Below, in pieces: positions 21,824 to 33,240 of a stretch of 64,000 nucleotides of DNA (its first letter is position 1; every line of letters begins with the position of its first letter). The translations under genes and the position numbers were made by a program. A model generated the notes under the pieces. That model worked only from the letters and a program-made list of their open reading frames with translations. It did no database searches and was not told where the DNA came from. The DNA is from Chrysopilus asiliformis (taxonomy: Eukaryota; Arthropoda; Insecta; Diptera; Rhagionidae), in NCBI GenBank assembly GCA_964034945.1, contig OZ035962.1:111512234-111576233 (forward strand), read 5' to 3'.

Positions 21824-23652
21824 TATAATCGTTTTGGTCTGAGTTCGATCAAATATGTACATTGGTGCATATCAAAATTTCGGAGAAAATCCAAAATTAC
21901 AAAAAACCTGGAGAGAGAAGAAATTGATTTTCGTAAATCATTACCTCGAATGGGATTTTTAGTATAACTGGTAATTTTATTTTTCCATGCATAAATTTCT
22001 ACGAAATGATTGTTATTGCTAATAAATTATAAATCGTATAAATTGCCATGACCTTCACAAATTTAAACTATTTCTGGATATGACCATCGAGATAAGATTG
22101 CAATTGTTCAAAGTTTTCTTTTGCATAACGTTCGTAATCGTAATTGATGGAAAATTCTGCACAATCATCTTATTTTGGATTTAATTCAGTTATAATTTAT
22201 GAGTAAATTTCCAAACAACGTTCCAATTAAATTTGATTTGATTTTTATTGGCTTCAAACTGCTTTATTACGAAAGGCCGAACTTATCCAACACGAAATTT
22301 TCGAATAGAAACACTCCAGGTGGCCATTAAATCATTTTGTAGTGCGACCTTTGAAGGACGACTCCCATATAATTTTCTTCTAATCTAAGCTGCTAAACAT
22401 TAAACATCATGATCCATGATAGTTTCTTGCCATACTAACCTCTCTGTCAATTGTAAATACGTATATGTTTATACACCAGAGGGGGTGTAATCTATGTATA
22501 TATCCGTATAAACATCGTCCAATCGCTAGTCATGCAGTGAAATTTTTTCGTTTAGTTGGAAATCTCTCTTGAGTATTTTCCCTCGATTACGATATTTCCG
22601 ACCTTTGTGCTCTATGCTCTGTGTCCCATTATAGAAACATATTTTTATTTGCTATTCATGCTCCATAGTTGCCTGTATGCTGTTTTGTGGCGGAATGAAA
22701 ATATTTATCGGAAAAGTATAGGCGGCGAAATCGGCAAAGGAAAATCCAGACCTTTCGAGGTGATGGTGGGATGGACGACGACGCCGGTCAACGTTAAAGG
22801 AAAACGCACGCAAGGTCATCTTGGGAAATTGCTTTATTGAACCCAACGTGCGACCGATTTATTTTTAGTTCCGAAAACGAATCAAAACAATTAAACTTCC
22901 GACTTTCTGGACGCCAGCCAGTAAGAATACCAAGATTCGACCGTGATTAAAATGAAGGAAAATACGAAACAGTGGAGATTTTGTTGGTGAGACTAGGGTG
23001 GTGGTGCTTTGAGAGTGCCGCTTATCCATTGAAGCAAAATTTCACTTCTTTCAAATCTTTTTTACGAAAATAATTAATTGGATTTTGTAAACATTATCAG
23101 ATAAAAAAAGCATCTTTGGGATAATGGATTTCCAGCAAATTAATGAATTTAAAAACATCCAATGGGCATGAGCAGGTTTACAAAACAATGATGAAATACT
23201 CAAGGGTAGAATTTGAATTTGCAGTAATTTTTTCGAATTTTGAAAGTAACTTTTATCCATCCGAATTCCTTATTAAATCCATTGAATTGAATTTAAGAAT
23301 ATTTTTAAATATCAGGTATAGTTTTTGAATCAAAAATTCCGTCTGTATGGTTCAAGAAAAAGAGGTCAACATTTTTTAGTTTACGACTTCAAATTTATGC
23401 TATGTCAAATGACAAAATTAAATCTGTAGCACAAGCTATTCGCGAGTTCTCTTGCGTTCAGATAGACATGATGGACAGACGAACAAGCGTTATTGGCTTC
23501 CTGCAGGAAAATTCAGCCTATGCGAGGCGCGTGTTCCCTTGCGTTTGAAAAAATAAAAACGTGGCAACCTTTGGCGTGGGAAATTAAAAAAAAAAAAAAC
23601 CGATCCCAGTCAATGGGACACAGAGCACCCCCACAACCTTCCAGATCTTCCA
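21824..23652. other. No supported gene
   Basis: Frames at 22556-22840 (plus) and 22652-22846 (minus) overlap and show no splice support or recognisable domain. The stretch 22740-22850 is relatively GC-rich. No multi-copy repeat was identified. Confidence 0.4.
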
Positions 23653-23924
23653 CACTCAGAAAAATGTCCAGGTCAACTTTTTGTCAGGTTAACTCTGACC
23701 TTACAGAGGTTTCTGTAAGCCAGCTAGCGGTCAGAGTTAACCTATCTAAGGTCAACTCGTGCAGCTCCCAATGCCCTACTTCACCTGCTGGTGGCTTAAT
23801 TTCAGAATTTCTCCGACCACAGGTCAACTCAGTTTTACTTGCCCACATGCAGGAGAACGCGCGCCTGCCCGAGGCCAATTACGCCGTATGTAGGTCGTCG
23901 AGTTAGCCTCCATTTTTCTGAGTA
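23653..23924 (+). mobile_element. Family C MITE, copy 2
   Basis: Full-length 272-bp copy in the orientation CACTCAGAAAAATGTCCAGG. The right terminal base differs (CTGAGTA). Its 80-codon frame is intact and joined upstream to unrelated open sequence. Confidence 0.85.
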
Positions 23925-24650
23925 CATATGGACCCCTCTCCTGCTACCTTCTAGTATTCTAGTATTTAGAGATTTCGGTCCTCCGAGTACGAAGCCGTAA
24001 GACAAGCAAACCTTAAGTTTTAAAAACTTGAATTCAGATTTTTTTTTAAATTCCTTAACTTAACTGCATTGTTTTAGGTAACGGTTTCTATTTCGGACCC
24101 TTTCCGCTATCTTACTCAGTTGGTCAATTTCCAAAGGCATATAAATCTGTGGATGATTTTCTGTGGAATTTTCTCAACTTGTGGGCGACGAAGAAAATTC
24201 AATTTCCCAGTGGCTTCATGTACATTGGGAAATTCAATTTCAAGCTCGTCTGTATAGTTATTGCATTAATGGAATAAAAAGAGATTAAAAGTGCGAGGCC
24301 ACCAGAGGAAAATTAAATAATTTTCATCGACGATATCGTTACATACGATTAACCACTACTATTCGCATATCTTCAAAGCTTAGTGCTTTGCCGGATTTTC
24401 TTTTATTTTTTTAACCAGGAATTTGAATTATTCTGTTCTGCTGTTGGTGCTAATATTTGTATCGAAAAATTTTCCAAAAATTTTGAGTGGCGCATCTGAA
24501 GTGATGTTTTTCAGACGCCCGCTGCTTCCTACGCGAGGTCATTGGGAATTTTGTCGGAAAATTCGAGTTTTCCGCTGTAACCACTTGTTGCTATTGATTT
24601 GTTAGAGGTCTGACGGCGGGAAATATGACGTTCTTTTGAATATATTATAT
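23925..24650. other. No supported gene
   Basis: AT-rich DNA with one short plus-strand frame (24423-24605) that has no splice-site or domain support. Confidence 0.4.
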
Positions 24651-24703
24651 ACAAGCAAAGAATATTCAGAAAAATTGCAATTTTCTGAATATTTTTTGCT
24701 TGT
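24651..24703. repeat. Near-perfect 53-bp palindrome
   Basis: The arms start ACAAGCAAAGAATATTCAGA and meet with almost no loop at ATTGCAAT, with about two mismatches. It would form a long hairpin or cruciform. The lack of a loop argues against a microRNA precursor. Confidence 0.7.
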
Positions 24704-24738
24704 AATTCATTTTTTTTTGCATTGATGCATTTTTATAA

Positions 24739-24977
24739 ATTGAGGCGTTCAGAGCAAAAGTGGACCAATCCACATAATCGAGTTTTTGAAGCTTTTCCAC
24801 TTTTGTACTATTATTGACTGTAAATTTTTGGAAAAAAAAACATTCTGTGGACTTTATTACTCAATGTTGAAATGTTCTTTTGTGCATTAAAAACTCACTC
24901 GCAATAGTGATTCAAACACAAAAAAACTCACGATTTCGACATGTGGGTTAGTCCACTCTTGCTCTGATAGCCTCAAT
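24739..24977. mobile_element. MITE with diverged 36-bp terminal inverted repeats
   Basis: The left end is ATTGAGGCGTTCAGAGCAAA and the right end inverted is ATTGAGGCTATCAGAGCAAG; similarity continues through GTGGAC and CCACAT. The arms have about 85 percent identity by eye. Target duplication was not resolved. Confidence 0.55.
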
Positions 24978-25287
24978 TGATGTAATGCAATGATATCCAC
25001 CATGAAAATTATTTCCACCATGGAAGCGGTTAATGCAATTGAAGTGTGAAAAACATGGAAAAATTTGGTTGATGTGATTACCAAGAATTTAAAATCGTAA
25101 AATCTTGGATAATCGCTGTTAATGTGTTAAAGCTCGTCTTAGAAATTAAAACAAAACGTTTAAAAACACAATAATTTTTCCTGGTTTACGATGTTTTTAG
25201 GTCGGCCAAGTCGCATCATTTACCTTCGCATGTCGAAACGTCGTATAACAGGGTCTTGCATTTTTTTTATCATTATTTATGAGTTTA

Positions 25288-26013
25288 GTACCAGGAAGAC
25301 CAAGCCATGCTCGGCGATCTCAAAATCCTCCTTCTGCATCTGTCTCTGAATAATTGAATCCGATTGTAATTGCAACATGATTCGTATAATGAGGCTCAGG
25401 GAACTTGATTGTTTTGTAATTACTATTTATCGCTGCCGATAAAAGTTATATTTTTAGAATGCATATCGAAAAACCTTACTCCCTAGCAATATTGCGAATT
25501 TTCATTAACCCTCTAACCGGAATATTTCCGAAAAAATTCACCAAAATATGACTTTCAACTTGCGACAGACCGTAACCAAGACAACGCACAGGGCTAAATT
25601 TTTTCCAGCATGTAAATGGATAACTTACAAAAGTCAGTGTAACTCGTTCCGGCGATTTCCGGCGATTAAAATTGTTACCCGTTATAAACAAGCGAATTCC
25701 CTGAAGCCCGTCTTTAGGCGGGCATTCCGGCTAGAGGGAAGATACCTTCACGTAATTCGAAGACACCAGGCGAGGGGTATCGAGGGGAAGGAAAAGTCAG
25801 GTTTGTAGTGGAAAGATTGAAAGCCCTTAGCCCCCTTAGTAATACTGTAAAGTTTCATTAAAATCGGACCACCCGATTCGAAGATAACAGGCGAGGGGTA
25901 TCGAGGGGAATTTTCTCAGAAGTGAGACCTATCTAGATCGGTTTTTTGTCCCCGAAAATCCATAGCCCCCAAGTTTCGTTGTGCAAAAATTCTTCGTATT
26001 ATATTATAGGATA
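25288..26013 (-). mobile_element. Family F rolling-circle-like element, copy 2
   Basis: The same ends as 16885-17886: GTACCAGGAAGACCAAGCCA at the left (hairpin end) and CGTATTATATTATAGGATA at the right. It shares the GGCGAGGGGTATCGAGGGGA blocks but is about 275 bp shorter, and its hairpin has one changed base. Confidence 0.5.
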
Positions 26014-28116
26014 TTGTGGAAAAAATAAAGATAAAAATGTCTTATGCATGGTAAAGTTTGGGAAAAATTAAAAGTTTCACGATTTAAAATAATTTTTTTT
26101 GGTGAAATTAAGCGTCATATATTAAACTTTTGTTGTCGTATATCGAGACCGGAAACAAAACATTGAGCGTTGTATACAAAAGCGTCTTAATAACCTACAA
26201 AATTTTACCATTTGATTAAACATTTCCTTAGTACGATAAATTATTTCTCGTGAACGTTTCAAAATCTCCCACTGTGCAACCTTTCGGTATTTTTTGAAAT
26301 TCACTTGACATTGCGAAACATTTCATTTGACTTTCGGAAATTTCTAAAATATTTCTTACTTTGTAATGTGCCGAAATAAAGCCATCAACGAGTTGTGTTT
26401 GGTATATATTATGATGAATCTTGACGAGATATTGGCCCAGAATTGTTTTTCATTCGCGCCAATTTTTGAGGTAATTTCCCTCGGTTTTTTCTGTTCGACA
26501 CATGTGGTTTTGATTCATTTACGTACCCAGTTTCGCCTTCGATTTTATAGCATTGAACCGAATTTTATTTCTGTGCTTATTTCGTATATTTTTTTGTAAA
26601 TAATGTGATTTTTGTTTTGGCTGACAGGCTGATTAGCTTATTTTCTCGAAAGTTACGGCCGTTAGGGATGTTTGGAAATATTCTGGATAATGTGGCTAAA
26701 ACATGAACAACTGGGTCTTTGGGTCAATTAGAACGACTCCGGTGCACGCAAGAGCTTCAAATTGAGTCCAACTCTCTTTAACGATTATTACTTGTATGCC
26801 AGTGGAATTTCAACGATTCACCATCAACTCATACTTTAAACAAATTTTTCGTCCTTGCTTCCATCCCCAAGGATTTCCACGTGCTGGTGTTTCTAAGTTG
26901 AGGGGCTGCGATGAAAATGTAACGGGTTTTCGATGGAAATGTAGATGTGTTAGGGAGAGGGTGGGTGGTGGTGCTTTTAACCCTCAATTTGTATGTAAGT
27001 GCGTGCAAATGGAAGGAGACTCCACGCTCGCTTGACGGAGACTTTTTAATAGCACGGGGCGGTTACATAAGGACAGCAATAGCCAAGCCAATTTCGAATA
27101 CGAGGTTACAAATTTAGTATTTTTGGGGGTGGTAAAAAACCCTTGGCCGCTTTCAGTTTCGGTTTCGCTTTTGACGCTGTCGGCAGTGAATTCGGTTTGT
27201 TCTCCCCTCAGGTGGCAATAAATTTAAAAGGTTTATCTAAGGATTAAAGCACTTTACAATCTGGTCTCGTCCTCGTCCTGACTATAAATCACATCACCCG
27301 AACAAAATGGAATCCATTCTTTGAAAAAGCTGCTCGATGTTAGCTACTACTGCTTTGCAATACCAAAACTGGGCCTAATCCAATTATACGCCATCAGCAG
27401 CGAGAAATGGAATTTTAGCTATTCAACATTTAGCTCCGATAAGGATAGGTCAAGATATGTTTTGTGTCTATACATATATGTATCCCAACGAACATGAGAT
27501 CTCCAATCTCGATTTCTATCCGAATTCCAAAATATGAAGTAGAACTCAGTCTTATCACGCACACACATTCACATAAATGTCGGATATATGAAATGAATTC
27601 GATATGAATTTTATATTTTTCCGTATAGTCCTTTTTTGTACGTGGGGGGGTTGGCAAAGATTTCGCATTGATTAAATTTTACAATTTATTGTGGACTTTT
27701 AATATCATCATTTTTTTCCCTCGTTTTTTGTTCTCTCTTTTTTCATATTTCATGTTTCCACTTTTGTCTTTTTGAATTATTCATGACGGATATTCTGATT
27801 TGAAAATGAACTCAAGTGTAAAATATTGTAATGAGTAGAATGCAGACCGTTTATCTCATAGTATAGGAACGTATGGATAATTTTTTTACAATTGAAATTT
27901 AAATATAAATATTTCAAAAGCTTTGTATGAAGGGAAAAGGATTTTGAAAATTATTAGAAGGTGATTTTTTTCAAATTTAAAAGTGTTAAAGAAATATTTT
28001 TGGTTTTTTGGGTCCGATACCAAAAAACAAAATCTTATGTCGGTATTACACTCTCCCCGAATCAACGCGAAGCAGACTTGAACCAGCGATTCAGCAGATC
28101 TAGGCGAACACATCCA
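26014..28116. other. No supported gene
   Basis: Scattered frames of 60-80 codons on both strands without splice support. A GC-richer patch lies at 26840-27060. From about 28040 to 28100 the text (GTCGGTATTACACTCTCC) recalls the ends of the PIF-like element at 1917, but no partner end was found. Confidence 0.4.
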
Positions 28117-28388
28117 CATTCAGAAAAATGGAGGCTAACTCGACGACCTACATACGGCGTAATGGGCCTCGGGCAGGCGCGCGTTCGCCTGCATGTGGGC
28201 AAGTAAAACTGAGTTGACCTGTGGTCGGAGAAATTCTGAAATTAAGCCACCAGCAGGTGAAGTAGGGCATTGGGAGTTACACGAGTTGACCTTAGATAGG
28301 TTAACTCTGACAGCTTGCTGGCTTACATAAACCTCTGTAAGGTCAGAGTTAACCTGACAAAAAGTTGACCTGGACATTTTTCTGAGTG
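28117..28388 (-). mobile_element. Family C MITE, copy 3
   Basis: Full-length copy in the reverse orientation; its first terminal repeat has one change (CATTCAG). With the copy at 29846 it flanks a segment holding a family D repeat and a mariner. Confidence 0.85.
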
Positions 28389-28559
28389 CACATTCGAGCG
28401 AATATTCGTCGAATTTGAGTGCATCAGTCGTTGCTTGACGTTTAGTTCTGAATTACTTGTAGTTAATATGAATACCCTGGATCTTTTTTATTTGACCGAA
28501 AAATTCGATGAGTTAAATTTAGTTTCTAATTTTATAGATTCATGAATAGTTGCATCTAA

Positions 28560-28740
28560 AACCACAAAAGATTTCAAGTCGCTAGCTCAACGCGTTCTCG
28601 AGTTATTTAAGATACGTAGAATGGCTAGTAAAATGGACAGACCGACAAACCGACAGACCAACAGACAGATGCACGGACATCCTCATAATTTTTCCTAAAA
28701 TGAACTTCGAGCTGAGAAAGTTTCTATCTTCCTGGAGTCG
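28560..28740 (+). repeat. Family D repeat with an unoccupied TTAA site
   Basis: Partial copy matching 250-290 plus 932-1030. At 28607-28610 it carries a single TTAA where the copy at 1-1038 has a 633-bp insertion flanked by TTAA. Confidence 0.75.
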
Positions 28741-28880
28741 GTCTGCATCATGAATGCAATACTTTCCTTCTTAGGTACGCAGAGAAAAGTAAGAATTGTT
28801 TTATTATAAAAGTAAGAAAACCTTTTTGCACACATTTAGTTTGTGCGAATCGATATACGGCTTCGTGTTAAAAATTTCTA

Positions 28881-29801
28881 CAGGGTGCGCCATCTGTTCC
28901 TCCGGTATGAGAATGTTGAATAACTTTTTAAAGAAACAATAGATTGCAAAAAATGGTGTTTTTTTATTTAGTTCAATCCTTTACAATTTATGTGGACTAC
29001 TTTTTGAAAACAACATCGATCAAATGACCACCTTTATTGGCCACCGCAAACTGTGCTCTTTTTCGGGCATTTTCCATCACTTCTTCGAGCATCTCCGTCG
29101 GTATGGCAGCTATTTCGGCACGAATATTGGTCTTGAGCTCGTCAATGGTCTTCGGGTTGCTGGCGTAAACTTTACTCTTCAAATAACCCCACAAAAAGAA
29201 GTCTGGGGGGGTTAAATCAGGGGATCTTGGTGGCCAGTCAATATCGCCTCTTTTCGATATCACACGTCTAGGGAATTTTTGTTGCAAAAACCGTATTGTT
29301 TGGTCCGCTGTGTGGCATGGCGCCCCGTCTTGCTGAAACCAGAAGTCAGTCAGACCTTTTTCACGCATTTTCGGACACACAAAATGTGCCAACATCCACC
29401 GATATCGATTACCATTAACTGTTTCACCTTCATTGAAGAAAAATGGCCCAATGATGGTTTTTGCGCACACGCCGGCCCAAACAGTCACTTTTCGATCATG
29501 CAATGGTATTTCATGAATCTCGTGAGGATTTTCTGTCGCCCAAATGCGGCAATTTTGTTTATTAACACCGCCAGAGGGAGTGAAATGTGCCTCGTCGGTC
29601 ATTAAAACTTGCATACAAAATTGAACGACTATTTTCAATGTACATCGTCACTATTTCGGCGCGTTCTTTCGGTGTGAAGCGGTTCATGGTTAAAATTGTA
29701 CTGGTTTGACGTTTCCAAAACGTGTCTAGGAAAGCAAATCGGTTGACAAATGGCGAAGTTATTCAATGTTTACATACCGGAGGAACAGATGGCGCACCCT
29801 G
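28881..29801 (-). mobile_element. Internally deleted mariner-like element (DD41D type)
   Basis: TA stands at 28879-28880 and 29802-29803. Terminal inverted repeats begin CAGGGTGCGCCATCTGTTCC and continue to about 29 bp, then partially to TTGAATAACTT. The 921-bp length is short for a mariner. The minus strand encodes the first 24 or so residues of a transposase (start MNRFTPKERAEIVTMYIE at 29686), then jumps by deletion into its C-terminal half. Confidence 0.85.
28997..29638 (-). pseudogene. Mariner-family transposase, C-terminal half
   Basis: About 210 residues with all three catalytic acids: D in LMTDEAHF, D in FQQDGAPCHTA, and D in SPDLTPPDFF with 41 residues between the last two, which is DD41D spacing. 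The motif GGVNKQNCRIWATEN matches the type seen in the fragment at 5543-6187. The frame begins at a non-ATG codon because the deletion joins the N-terminal frame (29686 downward) to this one out of frame. The DNA-binding domains are absent, so it is not functional. Confidence 0.85.
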
Positions 29802-29845
29802 TAGAATTATGAAAAACTTCTTTTTCTTTTTCTGCAGAACAACTG

Positions 29846-30117
29846 CACTCAGAAAAATGTCCAGGTCAACTTTTTGTCAGGTTAACTCTGACCTTACAGA
29901 GGTGTCTGTAAGCCAGTTAGCGGTCAGAGTTGACCTATCTAAGGTCAACTCGTGCAGCTCCCAATGCCCTACTTCACCTGCTGGTGGCTTAATTTCAGAA
30001 TTTCTCTGACCACAGGTCAACTCAGTTTTACTTGCCCACATGCAGGCGAACGCGCGCCTGCCCGAGGCCCATTACGCCGTATGTAGGTCGTCGAGTTAGC
30101 CTCCATTTTTCTGAGTG
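29846..30117 (+). mobile_element. Family C MITE, copy 4
   Basis: Full-length copy opposite in orientation to the one at 28117. TACTG follows the right end and AACTG precedes the left end, a possible imperfect target duplication. Confidence 0.85.
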
Positions 30118-31699
30118 TACTGATCGGTTTTGAACTGCGACAATATCTCTCGCCATTGGGTCCCGGTCGCGTGCCGAAGTCCGTCAGTTTTGCATCTCAA
30201 TTCTCTTCGCGTCCTGGTCACCGTCCGCCACCGTCTTAAATCTCTCCAACAAAAAAAAAAACTAATGTTTCACATCTCACCGCTATTTCTTTCCCCAAAT
30301 TATTTAAAACGCAATATTTTATTCAATTTACGAAATTACCTCAGATTTTAATTTTATAATCACCTGAAAAATAGAAAAAATTTAATTTGTCAAAATTCTC
30401 ATAAATCCGACAGTCTGAAGTCACGATTAATCTTCCTTAGTTATACTCTTTATGAGTAAAATTATTAAACGATTTGTCGTCGTTAATATAAAATATTTGC
30501 TAAAACATTGGATGTGGCTTTGAAATATTTTTTTTAACCCATAACCCAGTCGAATAAAACTAATAATAAACATTTCACCACATGTCATTTGAACATTAGA
30601 AAAACTATGATAAAGTCTTGTAAATGAGATCCTTAAGAAATGTTTTCTTAGCTATTCATTGCTTGACACCGTCATATTTCTTAGTAGCGATAATTTAATC
30701 TTCAGTCTCATCCCGGTCCCAGTCACACTTTCCGTTTTCATTCCCTGGTGGCGTCGCTTATGCTGTTATGTTGTGGCACGAGTATGGGAGACATGGGCTC
30801 ACCTGTTAATAAAAACGAAAATTCCTCAACGGGATAAATTCTAGGAATTCCCTGTTAATGAGTCACCTAATAGACGGCTCTTAAACAGCATATAAGAAAC
30901 ACTCTTTCTCCCACACGAAGTCACTTAAAATTGTGTCGTTTTTCGCTTCAGGCTCCACACATCGCGGCAGAAAATCGTCACATGGAAACCAAACATAATT
31001 CCAATGACGACATAGCAACATAATTTATGCGAATGTTAAAATTTTCGGAATTTCGTTCTCTTAGAAGAAAAGCTAAAACATGGTTACAACGTGAGATTCG
31101 TGTTTACAGATAAATTTTTCACATCATCAAACTCATTTTCCTGAATTAATTTTTTATGTAAGCAAAGCAAATGATTTTCATGCTAGATTAGTCATCTTAT
31201 ATGAAAATAATTTTTCATGTGCCATGTACGAGTATAATGTGTTTTCATTGACTGTTTTGTTGTTTGTAAATTTACAGGAAAATCAGTTTTCTATGGCAGA
31301 TGACGCATATTATTGCAGTTTTCCAATGGATGGAGAAAAACCATTCCGTAATTGATAGCCTTGAGATAAATCTTAAGTTTCGTTTATAAATCATTTTCCT
31401 ATACGATTTTTAATCAGAGTTTTCTGTTTCAAATTTCCTTTTTTTTTGCGAAAAGTCTGTGAAAGAAACGCCATTATTTTAATTACTGACGTAAGTGAGT
31501 GGAAATGGAGCGCTGGAAATGGCGCGTTCCATTTTTAAACATTTTTATTTTTGATGGTCATAGTACAGCACCACGACCTTTGCCCACATTTTCAAGATTT
31601 TAATAGCAATTAAGCTGATTTGTCTGCTCACGAAAATGGAAAATTGATTAATTATGATTTCCATTTTTATACTCTATATGATATATCATATATAGAAGT
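30118..31699. other. No supported gene
   Basis: AT-rich, with poly-A tracts. The short frames at 30130-30351 and 30659-30844 have no support. No shared repeat was noticed. Confidence 0.4.
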
Positions 31700-31864
31700 A
31701 TATTAGATTTAATCGGGAACAAAAATGAGCTACACCAGGGTGTTAGGGATGAAAACAGATTTGAGCTAGAGACTTGAAATGTTGTATAGTTGCGCTTTTC
31801 ATAAATGGCTAGGCTAAGTTTTTGAACGGGCAAAATTATACCATTCCTTCTCCCCTCCTCCATA

Positions 31865-32996
31865 CGAGGGCAGTCCGATAAGTACTTAGCCTACAAAAAA
31901 AAAACAAAAATTTTGGAAAATTTCTGCCCGGCGAGTGACTTTTTCAAGTTTGGAAACAAAAAGAAGTCGCACGGGGCCAAATCTGGAGAATACAGTGGAT
32001 GGGGCAGCAGTTCGTAGCCCAATTCGACCAATTTGGCCGTGGCGACGGCGGAGGTGTAAGCCGGTGCGTTGTCATGGTGGAAGAGCACTTTTTTCTTCGC
32101 CAAATGGGGCCGTTTTTTCTGCAATTCGGCGTCGAATCGGCCCAATAATTCGGTATAGTAGAGCCCTGTGATCGTTTTGCCCTTCTCCAGGTAGTCGATG
32201 TAGATCACACCTTGTGAATCCCAGAAAACGGTGGCCATCACCTTTCCGGCAGATAGGACAGTCTTCGCCTTCTTCGGAGCACGTTCGCCGGGTAAAGTCC
32301 ACTGTTTCGACTGTTCCTTAGTCTCTGGTGTGTACCAGTGGATCCATGTTTCGTCGACGGTCACGAAACGACGCAGAAACTCCTTCGGATTGTGCTTAAA
32401 CAGCGTCAAACACTGCTGTGAAGTGGTTTCACGGTTGCGCTTGTTGTCCGGAGTGAGCAAACGCGGCACCCATCGCGCCGACAGCTTTCTCATGCCCAAA
32501 ATTTCATGCAGGATATGACCCACGCGGTCTTTTGAGATGCCTACTGTCTCGCGCACCTTCAATCGGCGGTCTGCCAATACGAGATCGTGGATTTTTGTTA
32601 TGTTATCCTCCGTGGTAGCCGTTTTCGTAGCACCTGGGCGTGGCTCATCAAAAACCGACGTGCGACCACGTTGAAACTCGTTACACCAATTTTTGACGGT
32701 CGCCATCGAAGGAGAAGAGTCACCGTACACAGCATCCAAGCGCTTTTTGATTTCGCTGCGCGATTTCCCTTCCAGAAACAAGAATCGAATCACCAACCGA
32801 TATTGCTCTTTTTCCATTTTTCTGAAATCCGCAGACACGCCCGCTTCCATACGCGGTCAAAACAAAAACTACGAGTTCGATTCGGCTGAAATTTTGACTG
32901 TAACCGTCTATGAGAATGTACTACACGATAGTAAATTTCTTCTGCGATAGTGGCGCCATCGGGCGGTGAGGCTAAGCACTTATCGGACTGCCCTCG
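31865..32996 (-). mobile_element. Mariner (DD34D) element
   Basis: TA stands at 31863-31864 and 32997-32998. The terminal inverted repeats of about 27 bp begin CGAGGGCAGTCCGATAAGT, with one mismatch. The 1132-bp element is nearly full size and encodes a long transposase frame on the minus strand, with a deletion near its C-terminus. Confidence 0.9.
31891..32850 (-). pseudogene. Mariner transposase, C-terminally truncated
   Basis: The 319-residue frame starts MEAGVSADFRKMEKEQYRLV. The N-terminus has the paired helix-turn-helix region (KSRSEIKKRL...MATVKNWCNEFQRGRTSV; GISKDRVGHILHEILGMRK). The linker motif WVPRLL is present. Catalytic residues are D166 (VTVDETWIHW), D260 (HHDNAPA) and D295 (SPDLAPCDFFLF), giving 34 residues between the last two. 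It ends at LAGQKFSK followed by a poly-A-encoded tail, so the usual last 30-40 residues are missing, and a few residues before GISKDRVG also seem lost. It is probably inactive, but the least damaged transposase here. Confidence 0.85.
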
Positions 32997-33240
32997 TACA
33001 AACGAAACATTTTTTTGCAATTTTCTCGAAAACGGTGGGTTATATTAAAAAAATTCTGAAGACAAAATATGTTGAGAATAGGATTTTACATAACTCAATC
33101 ATACATCAAAATCCAATCGGACTACTGCTTGCCCCTCTCCCATACAAATGGAATACTTTTTTCCTGTTGTATAAAAATATGTTTAGAATATAATTTTACA
33201 TAACTTATCTATACATCAAAATTCAGTTTGACCAGTCCTT

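Larger units (their letters stand above)
31700..33240 (+). repeat. Diverged family B repeat interrupted by a mariner
   Basis: The flanks 31720-31862 (GAGCTAGAGACTTGAAAT, AACGGGCAAAATTATACCAT) and 32999-33240 (TCTCGAAAACGGTGGGTTAT, ATACATCAAAATCCAATCGG) follow the family B order, as in the copy at 46563. The mariner at 31865-32996 splits it. Confidence 0.65.

Noticed and set aside
22556..22840. 94-codon plus-strand frame
   Set aside because: Overlaps an opposite frame and has no recognisable family or splice evidence.
24651..24703. MicroRNA precursor
   Set aside because: The hairpin has essentially no loop and no arm-length asymmetry; a palindrome from mobile DNA is simpler.
32966..33193. 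Frame right of the mariner
   Set aside because: It lies in the diverged family B repeat that flanks the insertion.
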